From: an uncultured Thermoanaerobaculia bacterium
Lineage (GTDB): Bacteria; Acidobacteriota; Thermoanaerobaculia; Multivoradales; Multivoraceae
Assembly (NCBI GenBank): GCA_951812325.1
Contig: OX638294.1
Span: 3,386,859 to 3,450,858, forward strand
Direction of reading: 5' to 3'
Length of the DNA: 64,000 nt
Shown: positions 25,516-33,307 of the stretch, piece after piece
Layout: every line of letters starts with the position of its first letter
Numbering within the stretch: the first letter of the stretch is position 1
The notes under the pieces: generated by a model
Databases searched by the model: none
What the model was told of the DNA's origin: nothing
The model's input: the letters and a program-made list of their open reading frames with translations, nothing else
Translations under genes and position numbers: made by a program

Positions 25516-27351
25516 CTACCAGGGATTCGAAGGCGTGATCTGCCAGGCCTCGAGCGAGTGCACGCAGGCGTCGCCGCCGACGGCGAAGAGCTGAACGCGG
25601 ACGCTGTCGGGGCGTGACGGATAGATCCGGCGCGCGATGGCCTGTCGGTTGTTGGCGAAGACTTCGACGACCGACTTGTCGACGAAAACGCGGAGCTTCA
25701 GTCGCTCACCGGGCTTCAGCTCGAAGGGCGCCGCCTCGACGGCCTTCGGCGTGTCTTCGGGACCTGATCTTCGCGTGTCGAGCTTGAGCAGCTTCTCTCG
25801 GGCGTCGTGGAAGATGGACGTCTCCTCCTGCCCGTCCGGCGACGCGCACACCTTGATGCCGTACGCGGACGCCTCGGCGCTGTCCATCTCGACCAGCAAC
25901 TCCAGGCTGTTGCCGGCGACGTCGTCCGCGGTCAGGTCCTCGCCGGCGGGCACGGTGAGCGGTCCCATCCCAACGCCGCCGCAGCGCAGCGCCTCGATTT
26001 CCTCGGGCACATCCATCCGCAGCAGCCCGTCGTGCCCGAGCGACAGGACTCGCGGGAGGCTCAACGTGCCGGACCAGCCGTGCTTCGACCGCGTGCCGAA
26101 CAGTGGTTCGTCGAGGATCCAGGCCCACATGATCCGGCGGCCCCTGTCGTCCACGAGGCTCTCCGGGGCGAAGAACGAGTTGTCGACCCAGCTCATCTGC
26201 GCGTGGGACTCGGGGTGGAACTGCTCGTTGTTCCATTCGCCGACGTAGTAGCGGCAGCCGATCCGGTGGCTGATGCACAGGAGCACGTGCTTGCCGCCGA
26301 GCTGGAACAGGTCGGGGCAGGAGACATCCTCGTCGAGCGGCACGCCTTCGACGCCGTGGGCGAACAGGTCGCCGACGTACTTCCATTCGCCCTCGAGTGT
26401 CGGCGACTTCGCGATGGCCGGCCGCTGGCCGCCAAAGATGGCGTAGCAGGTGTCGCCTTCGAGCCACCCGAAGGGGTCCCATGACCGGTACTTGCCGTGG
26501 TGCTCGTCGCCTTCCCGGGTCCTGGGCGTGATCCCCGGCGTCTCGGAGAGGCGCCTGCTCCCGGGGTTCGAATCGAGCTTCTTCCACTCGTTCAGTTCGT
26601 CGTCGAGCGCCACGGCAAACGCGTTGCCCAGGCCGTGCTGGTGGTAGAGAATCGTCGGTACGCCCTCCCTGTTCAGGAAGCAGTTGCCGCTGTACATGCC
26701 GTCGAGCAGGCCGGTGGGGTGGTGGCGCCAATGGAACAGGTCCGTGCTCGACATGTGGCCCCAGTGGTCGGCCTTCCTCCCCAGTCTCGTGTCCTGGAAG
26801 ATGTAGAAGAGGTGGTAGCGGCCCTTCCAGTAGATCGCGCCGTTCGGGTCGAAGGGCATCGCCACGCCTTCGGGGATCACGAAGTGATAGCCGGGACGTT
26901 CCGGGTCGTTCAGGATGCGCTCGCGGAGGGCGCGGGCTTCTTCAGCGGGCGCATCGGCAAGTCCGGACAGCGCAATCGAAACGCATCGCCAGGCGCCCTC
27001 CGGCGCCCGCGTCATCCTGAACTCGAAGGCGCCGTTCCCGGTCGGCGACCGGAGCTTTACCGGGTCGACGGTCGCCGAGTCGCCGTCGACGACCACCGTC
27101 GCGTCATCGAGGACGAACCGCTTCCCGGCATCTCCGCTTCGGTCGCCTTGCCGTTCCAGTTGTTCTCGCAGCTCGGCCTTCGTCGTGCCGGAGTTGCTTC
27201 GCCAGGTCTCGGCAAAGAAGGCGACCTGCCCGTCGATGTCACCGGCTTTTGTCGCGGTGTCGTAGTCGCGCAGCGCGGCCAGGACCTCGTCGTCGACTCG
27301 CCGCTGGTCACAACCGGGCCGCCGTGTCTTCGTCAGTTCGAGGTCCGTCAT
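25516..27351 (-). CDS. GH32-like protein with N-terminal NTF2-like domain; usual acid/base Glu absent
   Basis: 611 aa, no signal peptide. Residues about 20-140 look like an NTF2/SnoaL-type fold (LRDYDTATKAGDIDGQVAFFAE). The rest is the GH32 five-bladed propeller plus C-terminal beta sandwich. The nucleophile site is kept as PFDPNGAIYWKGRYHLFY (Asp about 166). The RDP motif is SWDPF (about 291; Asp kept, Arg lost), and where invertases have ECPDLF this protein has SCPDLF (about 343), so the acid/base Glu is Ser. It may be a non-classical fructosidase, use another acid, or only bind sugars. It starts 13 bp after the ABC gene on the same strand, so the two form an operon. Confidence 0.83.
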   Translation of the reverse strand: MTDLELTKTRRPGCDQRRVDDEVLAALRDYDTATKAGDIDGQVAFFAETWRSNSGTTKAELREQLERQGDRSGDAGKRFVLDDATVVVDGDSATVDPVKLRSPTGNGAFEFRMTRAPEGAWRCVSIALSGLADAPAEEARALRERILNDPERPGYHFVIPEGVAMPFDPNGAIYWKGRYHLFYIFQDTRLGRKADHWGHMSSTDLFHWRHHPTGLLDGMYSGNCFLNREGVPTILYHQHGLGNAFAVALDDELNEWKKLDSNPGSRRLSETPGITPRTREGDEHHGKYRSWDPFGWLEGDTCYAIFGGQRPAIAKSPTLEGEWKYVGDLFAHGVEGVPLDEDVSCPDLFQLGGKHVLLCISHRIGCRYYVGEWNNEQFHPESHAQMSWVDNSFFAPESLVDDRGRRIMWAWILDEPLFGTRSKHGWSGTLSLPRVLSLGHDGLLRMDVPEEIEALRCGGVGMGPLTVPAGEDLTADDVAGNSLELLVEMDSAEASAYGIKVCASPDGQEETSIFHDAREKLLKLDTRRSGPEDTPKAVEAAPFELKPGERLKLRVFVDKSVVEVFANNRQAIARRIYPSRPDSVRVQLFAVGGDACVHSLEAWQITPSNPW

Positions 27352-27364
27352 GATGCTCTCGCCT

Positions 27365-29509
27365 TCATCGAGTGCGACCTGCTCTCTCGTGGAGCGCGGA
27401 AGGCTGGCCTGCCCCGGCCTGCAGCGAGGCGTACGACCGGTAGTGCCCCTCCGGCATTGCCATCAGCTCCTCGTGCGTTCCCTGCTCCCTGATCTCACCG
27501 TCCTCCAGGAAGTAGATCCGGTCCGCGTTGGCGATCGTCGACAGGCGGTGGGCGATGATGATGACCAGCCTGTCCTTCGCCGCCTCGTGGAGGGCGTCGA
27601 CGAGCCAGGCCTCCGTCTCCGGGTCCAGCGCGGAGGTTGGCTCGTCCAGGATCAGAATGCGGGCATCGCGCAGCAACCCGCGGGCGATGGCGATGCGCTG
27701 TTTCTGTCCCACGGAGAGCTTGCTCGTCACCGTGCCGAGGTTGGTCCGGTAGCCGTCGGGCAGTGCGGCGATGAAGTCGTGCGCGCCCGCGATGCGCGCG
27801 ACCCGCTCGACCTCGGCCTCGGTCGCGTCCCGCTTGCCGTAGCGGATGTTCTCGAGGATCGAGTCGGAGAAGAGCTGGGTCTCCTGGAAGACGTAGGAGA
27901 CCTGTTTGCGGAGGCTGTCGACCGACACGTCCAACAGGTCGACGCCGTCGACCTTCACCGAGCCTCTTGTCGGCTGGAGGAACGCCGGCGCCAGGTAGGC
28001 GAGGCTCGTCTTGCCGGCGCCGGTGGGACCGACGAACGCGACGATCTCGCCGATGCGGGCCTCCAGGTCGATGTTGCGAAGCGCCTGGCGGCCGTCCGGA
28101 TAGGTCAGCCCGACTCCCCTCATCGCAACCCCTCGCTCGATTCTCGGGAGGTCAACGCCATCGCCGGCCTTCTCGGACGGCAGGTCCATCAGGAAGAACA
28201 CGCGGCGCAGTCCGGCGATGTTGTTCTGCAGAACCGGGTAGATGAAGCCCGCGCCGGCGAACGTCGCGCTCAAAACGAAAAAGTAGTACTGGAGGACGAA
28301 GTAGTCGCCGGCCGTGAACGTGCCGTCGATTACGCGTCCGGCGATGACGACGAAGAACAGGACCTGTCCGAGCATGAATGCCAGGCTGCCGGCTTGTCCG
28401 TACGTCAGCTTGAGCAACGACTCGAGGCGAAAGCGTCTGAAGGATTCCTCGCTGACGTTCCTGAATCGCTGGCGTTCCCGCCTGTTGCCCCCGAGACTCT
28501 GCACGGCGAGCACGTTGCTCATCCCCTCCTCGATGTTCGAGGTCGTGTTGGCGCCGGAAGCGCGGCTCGCCTGGCTTCTGCGTCGCGCCGACCGCGCGAA
28601 GGGAACGACGAAGACGAGCATGATCGGAAGCGACGCGGCGGCCAGCACGATGACCTCGGGAGCGCTGCCGAAGTACGTGTACATGATCATCGCGCTGATC
28701 GTGATGCCGAGGGCGTGGGAGTAGACCTCGAGACCCACCTCGTGAAGGACGAGACTGACGCTCGTCGTGTCGTAGAGAACGCGGTAGACGCTGTCGCCGA
28801 TCCGCTGGTCGTCCAGGGTGGTCATCGGCAGGCGCTTGATCCGGCCGGCAAGTTGCGTCCTGAGCAGGTGGTTCAGCGACTGGGTCAGGCGCAGGTGCAG
28901 CCTGAAGTCGAGGAATCCGAGCAGGCCGCCCATCAGGCCGGAGCCGCGGTTCGCCTGGTTCTCGGTCTGGGTGGCGGTGTCGTGCCCCTGGGCCAGGGTG
29001 CCGTGCCCGTGGCTCAGCATCGTGGTGGCGCCGCCCGAAGATGCCGCGGAGGCCCCGGTGGGCATGCCGCTCGCCGACCGGGCTGTGCCCCGGCTCGTGG
29101 TGAACCCGAACACCGTCACCATGAACACGCCGAGCAGGAACACCCAGAGCATCCTCTCCACCGGGCCCTTGTCAGCCAGCATCGCGACGAACGGCGCCAG
29201 GTAGCCGGGGAAGCCGGCGGCGTCCCCGACGGGGAGCCCCAGGATCACGTGATCGACGACGAACTTCCCCGGCCAGGGCGCGACGAGCAGCCGAAACACC
29301 ATCTCCGCCGTGACCAAGGCGAACTTGGCGGCGATGCGCGCCTTGAAGAACCGCATGTAGGAGAGTGCGCGCGCGAAGATGCGCAGGACTTCGCGAAACG
29401 GGATGTCGGTCTGGACATCGAGTGCACTCGCCGAGTGATCGAGCGCTTTCTCTTTCTCCCGCAGAGCTGCCCGCCAACTCCGCGGGGCGTGGGATCCGGC
29501 TTGACTCAT
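27365..29509 (-). CDS. ABC exporter half-transporter (paralogue 2)
   Basis: 714 aa from ATG at 29509. It is clearly a paralogue of the protein at 23414-25483 along its whole length, including the Gly/Ser/Thr-rich insert with GHGTLAQGHDTATQTENQAN, and the identical stretches TTSNIEEGMSNVLAVQSLGG and TVTSKLSVGQKQRIAIARG. Walker A is GPTGAGKTS, Walker B ILILDEPTSALD and the H-loop IIAHRLST. It is read in the opposite direction to its paralogue, with the GH32-like gene 13 bp downstream, suggesting that the exported cargo and the GH32-like protein belong to one pathway. Cargo is unknown. Confidence 0.92.
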   Translation of the reverse strand: MSQAGSHAPRSWRAALREKEKALDHSASALDVQTDIPFREVLRIFARALSYMRFFKARIAAKFALVTAEMVFRLLVAPWPGKFVVDHVILGLPVGDAAGFPGYLAPFVAMLADKGPVERMLWVFLLGVFMVTVFGFTTSRGTARSASGMPTGASAASSGGATTMLSHGHGTLAQGHDTATQTENQANRGSGLMGGLLGFLDFRLHLRLTQSLNHLLRTQLAGRIKRLPMTTLDDQRIGDSVYRVLYDTTSVSLVLHEVGLEVYSHALGITISAMIMYTYFGSAPEVIVLAAASLPIMLVFVVPFARSARRRSQASRASGANTTSNIEEGMSNVLAVQSLGGNRRERQRFRNVSEESFRRFRLESLLKLTYGQAGSLAFMLGQVLFFVVIAGRVIDGTFTAGDYFVLQYYFFVLSATFAGAGFIYPVLQNNIAGLRRVFFLMDLPSEKAGDGVDLPRIERGVAMRGVGLTYPDGRQALRNIDLEARIGEIVAFVGPTGAGKTSLAYLAPAFLQPTRGSVKVDGVDLLDVSVDSLRKQVSYVFQETQLFSDSILENIRYGKRDATEAEVERVARIAGAHDFIAALPDGYRTNLGTVTSKLSVGQKQRIAIARGLLRDARILILDEPTSALDPETEAWLVDALHEAAKDRLVIIIAHRLSTIANADRIYFLEDGEIREQGTHEELMAMPEGHYRSYASLQAGAGQPSALHERAGRTR

Positions 29510-29565
29510 CGTCCAGGGCCGCGCGTCAGCGGAGGCGGTCAGATCGAATCCGGCAGCGCCGCTCG

Positions 29566-29655
29566 CTAGCCCGCGTGTAGGCGACGCGACAGTTCCTCGA
29601 TCTGCTCACGGTGCCTTGGATCCGATGCGAGGTTCTCGTGCTCGTGGCTCTCCTC
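29566..29655 (-). pseudogene. C-terminal fragment of a sulfatase gene
   Basis: The minus strand reads HENLASDPRHREQIEELSRR then LHAG and a TAG stop at 29566. ENLAxDPxxxExxxELxxxL is the typical end of formylglycine-type sulfatases. No upstream sulfatase sequence is present: the frame is lost toward 29660. It lies in the 193-bp gap between the ABC gene and the divergent substrate-binding protein gene. Confidence 0.6.
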
Positions 29656-29702
29656 TGGTCAAACTCCGTGGCCCACGGTCCCCATAGAGTTGGAAGACCG
29701 AG

Positions 29703-31340
29703 ATGTCTGTTGTTCCGCTGTCGTCGCCGCAGAAGGCGATCGTATCCGGGTCGGTGATGCTGCTGTCGGTGCTCCTCGCCGCGGTGGTCGGGTGCGCCCC
29801 CGAGAGCCGAGCCGACCGGCTGGAGACCGGCGCCTTGGCGCCGCGACCCCCGGCCGTGGGCGGCCCCCGCTACGGCGGCCACCTGCGAGTGGCCCACTCG
29901 CTCGAGCCCACCTCGCTCGACGCGGTCCTCGGACGGTCCGGCGCCGACGCCTACTTCTGGCGGCAGCTCTTCGATCAACTCGTGGACGCGGACCCGCAGC
30001 TCGAACCGCGGCCGGAGACGTCCCTCGCGACCTCCTGGGAGATCGCCACGGACCCCGACTCGATCACCTTCCAGCTGCGGGAGGGCGTCGTCTTCCACGA
30101 CGGCGCCCCCTTCAACGCCGACGCGGTGAAGGCCAACATCGAGCGGATTCTGGATCCTGCCACCGTCGCCACGCCGCGCGCTTCGCTGGCGGTGATCGAG
30201 GCAGTCGAGGTGATCGACGACTACACTGTGCGCTTCGATCTGGCGCGGCCGTGGGGCGCCGGCTTCGGCATGCTGGCCGATCGGGGCGGCGTGATGAGCT
30301 CGCCGGCCGCGGTCGAGGCGCTCGGCCCCGACTACGGCTGGAATCCGTCCGGGACGGGGCCGTTCAAGCTCAAGGAGGTGATCACCGGCGCCCTCGTGCA
30401 CTTCGTGCGGAACGAGGACTACTGGGGCCGGGACGAGCACGGCAATCAGCTTCCGTACCTCGACGAGGTGACGATCCGGGTGATCCGCGACGAGACGGTC
30501 CGCGCCGCCGCCCTGCGCACCGGAGAGATCGATGTGACCTACCTCCCCTACAAGGACGTGTCGACCTTCGAGCGGGACGAGCGGGTCCGGATGGAGACGA
30601 TGCCGGGCGGCAGCATCGCGCTGACGCTGGTGTTCAACGTGAACAAGCCGCCGCTCGACGACGTGAACGTCCGGCTGGCGATCGCCCACGCCGTCGATCC
30701 GACCGTGATCAACCGGGCGATCTTCTTCGACCGGGCGATCGTGGCCGATGCGGGCATGTGGCCGGTGGGCTCCTGGGTCCACGAACCGGATGACGAACGC
30801 CCGTACTACGACGTCGACAAGGCGCGCGAGTACCTCAGGAAAGCCGGCCGGGAGGGCGGCCTGGAGTTCACGGCGGTCACCCACCACAACCCCCTGCTCG
30901 TCTCCAGCGCGGAAGTCGTGCGGGCGATGCTGAAGAAGATCGGCATCCGGATGGACATCGACGTTTTGTCCAGCGGACCGGCGACCGAGAGGTTCAACCA
31001 CGGCCAGGAGTACCCGATGTTCGTTACCTCCTGGAGCCGCTATCCCGAGCCGGACTGGATGGCGTCGCTGGCCTACAAGAGCGACGGCTACTACAACCCG
31101 GGCAACGTGCTGCGGCCGGACGTCGACGAACTGGTCGAGCTGGGCGCTTCGTTCTACGACAACGAGGCTCGCAAGCAGGTCTACCTCGAACTCAACCGGA
31201 CGGTGCTCGGCGAGGCCTGGTTCGCGCCGTTGCTCTACGGCGTGACCTACGCCGCCGCGCCCAGGAAGGTGCGCAATCTGGACCAGTTGATGGGCTGGGA
31301 CGGCAAGATGAACTTCGCCACGATCTGGCTGGAGGAGTAG
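29703..31340 (+). CDS. Peptide-type ABC substrate-binding lipoprotein (SBP_bac_5)
   Basis: 545 aa. Signal SVMLLSVLLAAVVGC ends in lipobox AVVGC, so it should be anchored in a membrane facing the periplasm. The body is a family 5 solute-binding protein (DppA/OppA type): GGHLRVAHSLEPTSLD at the start, LATSWEIATDPDSITFQLREG, VVFHDGAPFNADAVKANIER and GTGPFKLKE are its signature blocks. It is followed at 10 bp by two permease genes, so all three form one operon for uptake of peptides or similar solutes. No ATPase gene follows. Confidence 0.92.
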   Translation: MSVVPLSSPQKAIVSGSVMLLSVLLAAVVGCAPESRADRLETGALAPRPPAVGGPRYGGHLRVAHSLEPTSLDAVLGRSGADAYFWRQLFDQLVDADPQLEPRPETSLATSWEIATDPDSITFQLREGVVFHDGAPFNADAVKANIERILDPATVATPRASLAVIEAVEVIDDYTVRFDLARPWGAGFGMLADRGGVMSSPAAVEALGPDYGWNPSGTGPFKLKEVITGALVHFVRNEDYWGRDEHGNQLPYLDEVTIRVIRDETVRAAALRTGEIDVTYLPYKDVSTFERDERVRMETMPGGSIALTLVFNVNKPPLDDVNVRLAIAHAVDPTVINRAIFFDRAIVADAGMWPVGSWVHEPDDERPYYDVDKAREYLRKAGREGGLEFTAVTHHNPLLVSSAEVVRAMLKKIGIRMDIDVLSSGPATERFNHGQEYPMFVTSWSRYPEPDWMASLAYKSDGYYNPGNVLRPDVDELVELGASFYDNEARKQVYLELNRTVLGEAWFAPLLYGVTYAAAPRKVRNLDQLMGWDGKMNFATIWLEE

Positions 31341-31350
31341 GACCGGCTAC

Positions 31351-32304
31351 ATGCGCAGCTACCTCGCGCGCCGCCTGCTGCAGGCGGCGCCCGTTCTCCT
31401 CCTGGTCACGTTCCTCGTGTTCGCGTTGATGCTCGCGATCCCGGGCGATCCGGCGCGCGCATTCATCGGCCCCGGCGAGGCGCTCGACGAAGAGCAGTTG
31501 CAGCTCATCCGGGAGCGTCACCACCTCGACGAGCCGGTGATCGTCCAGTACCTGATCTGGCTGGGCAACGTGGTGCAGGGGGACTTCGGCCGCTCGACCC
31601 AGAACATGCGCCCGGTGGCGGAGGAGCTCGGCGGCCGGGCTCTGGTGACCCTGCAATTCGGCCTCGCGGCCTGGATCCTGGCGGTCCTGATCGGCGTGCC
31701 CGCGGGCATTGCCTCCGCGGTCTATCGGGGCAAGCCGATCGACTACGCGGCGACGGTCGTCTCGATCGGCGGAGTCGCGATCCCGAATTTCTGGCTCGGC
31801 ATCATGGCGATCCTGCTCTTCGGCGTGGGGCTCGGCTGGTTGCCGAGCCAGGGCTACGTGCGTCTGTTCGACGATCCGCTCCAGAGCCTGCGCCACATGA
31901 TTCTGCCGGCGTTCGCCCTCGGCGTGACGAGTTGCGCGCTGATCATGCGGCAGAGCCGCTCGGCGATGCTCGAAGTCCTTGCCCAGGACTACCTGCGCAC
32001 CTCGCGTGCCCGAGGCGCCAGGGAGCGCACGGTGATCTGGTCGCATGCCCTGCGCAACGCCCTGCTGCCGGTGGTCACGATCCTCGGCCTGCAGACCGGC
32101 CGCATCTTCGCCGGCGCGATCGTGATCGAGACGCTCTTCGGCATTCCCGGCACCGGCCAGTACATCGTGCAGGCGATCTTCGCCCGCGACTTCCTCGTCG
32201 TGCAGGCGGCGGTGCTGTTGATGGCGGTTGCCGTGCTCGCCGCGAACCTGATCACCGACGTCGCCTGCGCCTGGCTCGACCCGAGGATCAAGTTCGGTGG
32301 CTAG
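31351..32304 (+). CDS. ABC permease, DppB/OppB type
   Basis: 317 aa with six membrane segments. It starts MRSYLARRLLQAAPVLLLV and has the large periplasmic region PGDPARAFIGPGEALDEEQL typical of DppB-type permeases; the cytoplasmic EAA loop reads YLRTSRARGARERTVIWSHALRN, the docking site for the ATPase. It lies 10 bp after the binding protein gene and overlaps the next permease by 8 bases, so the three are cotranscribed. Confidence 0.93.
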   Translation: MRSYLARRLLQAAPVLLLVTFLVFALMLAIPGDPARAFIGPGEALDEEQLQLIRERHHLDEPVIVQYLIWLGNVVQGDFGRSTQNMRPVAEELGGRALVTLQFGLAAWILAVLIGVPAGIASAVYRGKPIDYAATVVSIGGVAIPNFWLGIMAILLFGVGLGWLPSQGYVRLFDDPLQSLRHMILPAFALGVTSCALIMRQSRSAMLEVLAQDYLRTSRARGARERTVIWSHALRNALLPVVTILGLQTGRIFAGAIVIETLFGIPGTGQYIVQAIFARDFLVVQAAVLLMAVAVLAANLITDVACAWLDPRIKFGG

Positions 32305-33271
32305 GAACGTGGCCGGGAACGTGCGCCGCAAGACCGGGTACGCTGGCCGCGGCGCGGGCCTTGTGGCCCGCGTTCAGGGCATTCGGCGCGAATCGCCGGC
32401 CTCCGGACGTGCCGCCCCGCCCAGCCACCCGACCGTCGAGCTGCTGCGCAAGCTCGCCTCCGTGCCCCAGGCGCTCGCCGGGCTCGTCGTACTCGCCGTG
32501 ATCACCGCCGCGGCGGTGCTGTCGCCCTGGATCGTCCCCGTCGACGCCGAGGAGATGGACTTCGACAACCTGCTGTCGGGTCCCAGCGCCGCGCACTGGC
32601 TCGGCTCCGACCAGATGGGCCGCGACACCCTCGCAAGGCTGATCGTCGGCGCCCGGATCGCCCTGTTGGTCAGCCTCGGCGCCGTCGGCCTGGGCGTGCT
32701 GCTGGGCGTACCTTTGGGCCTGCTCTCCGTCTACTTCCGCGGCCGCGTCGATGACGTGCTGATGCGCCTGATGGACGCCGTCGTCGTGTTCCCCAGCCTG
32801 CTGATCGCCGTCGGCCTCGCGGCCGCGCTGGGCGGCTCGCTCCGCACCGTGATCATCGCGATTGGCATCGCCAACGTGCCCTGGATGGCGAGAATCATCC
32901 GCAGCCAGGGGCTGTCCATCCGCGAGCGCGACTTCGTCAAGGCCGCCGAGAGCATCGGCCTCGGCCACGTGCGCATCATCCTGCGCCACATCCTTCCCAA
33001 CTGCATCGCCCCGGTGATCGTCCAGAGCACCCTCAGCATGGGCTACGCCGTACTCACCGAAGCTGCCCTCGGCTTCGTCGGCGTCGGCATCCAGCCGCCC
33101 ACGCCGACCTGGGGCAACATGCTCCAGCAGGCCTTCCCGATGCTCGAGCAGCAACCGCTGCTGTCGATCGTCCCCGGCGTGGCGATCTTCCTGCTGGTGC
33201 TGTCGTTCAACTGTGTCGGGGATGCGCTGCGGGATCTGCTGGACCCGCGGCTGCGGGGGGTGATTCACTGA
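32297..33271 (+). CDS. ABC permease, DppC/OppC type
   Basis: 324 aa from GTG at 32297, overlapping the preceding permease by 8 bases. After a hydrophilic N-terminus, the membrane domain begins near residue 55 and has HWLGSDQMGRDTLARLIVGA, the hallmark of DppC-type permeases, and an EAA loop FVKAAESIGLGHVRIILRHILP. The N-terminal 50 residues are unusual: they are encoded by a GC palindrome (32353-32372) and read like inserted repeat sequence. No DppD/DppF ATPase genes follow, so the transporter must borrow ATPases from another locus. Confidence 0.92.
   Translation: MARNVAGNVRRKTGYAGRGAGLVARVQGIRRESPASGRAAPPSHPTVELLRKLASVPQALAGLVVLAVITAAAVLSPWIVPVDAEEMDFDNLLSGPSAAHWLGSDQMGRDTLARLIVGARIALLVSLGAVGLGVLLGVPLGLLSVYFRGRVDDVLMRLMDAVVVFPSLLIAVGLAAALGGSLRTVIIAIGIANVPWMARIIRSQGLSIRERDFVKAAESIGLGHVRIILRHILPNCIAPVIVQSTLSMGYAVLTEAALGFVGVGIQPPTPTWGNMLQQAFPMLEQQPLLSIVPGVAIFLLVLSFNCVGDALRDLLDPRLRGVIH
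32353..32372. repeat. Palindromic element inside the permease gene
   Basis: CGCGGGCC (32353-32360) and GGCCCGCG (32365-32372) form a perfect hairpin with a TTGT loop, about 56 bases into the coding sequence. It resembles the hairpin at 6401-6432. It encodes part of the odd N-terminal extension of the permease. Confidence 0.5.
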
Positions 33272-33307
33272 CGTATGCTGTACCGGCCGCTGTGTGTAGC
33301 GAAAGAG

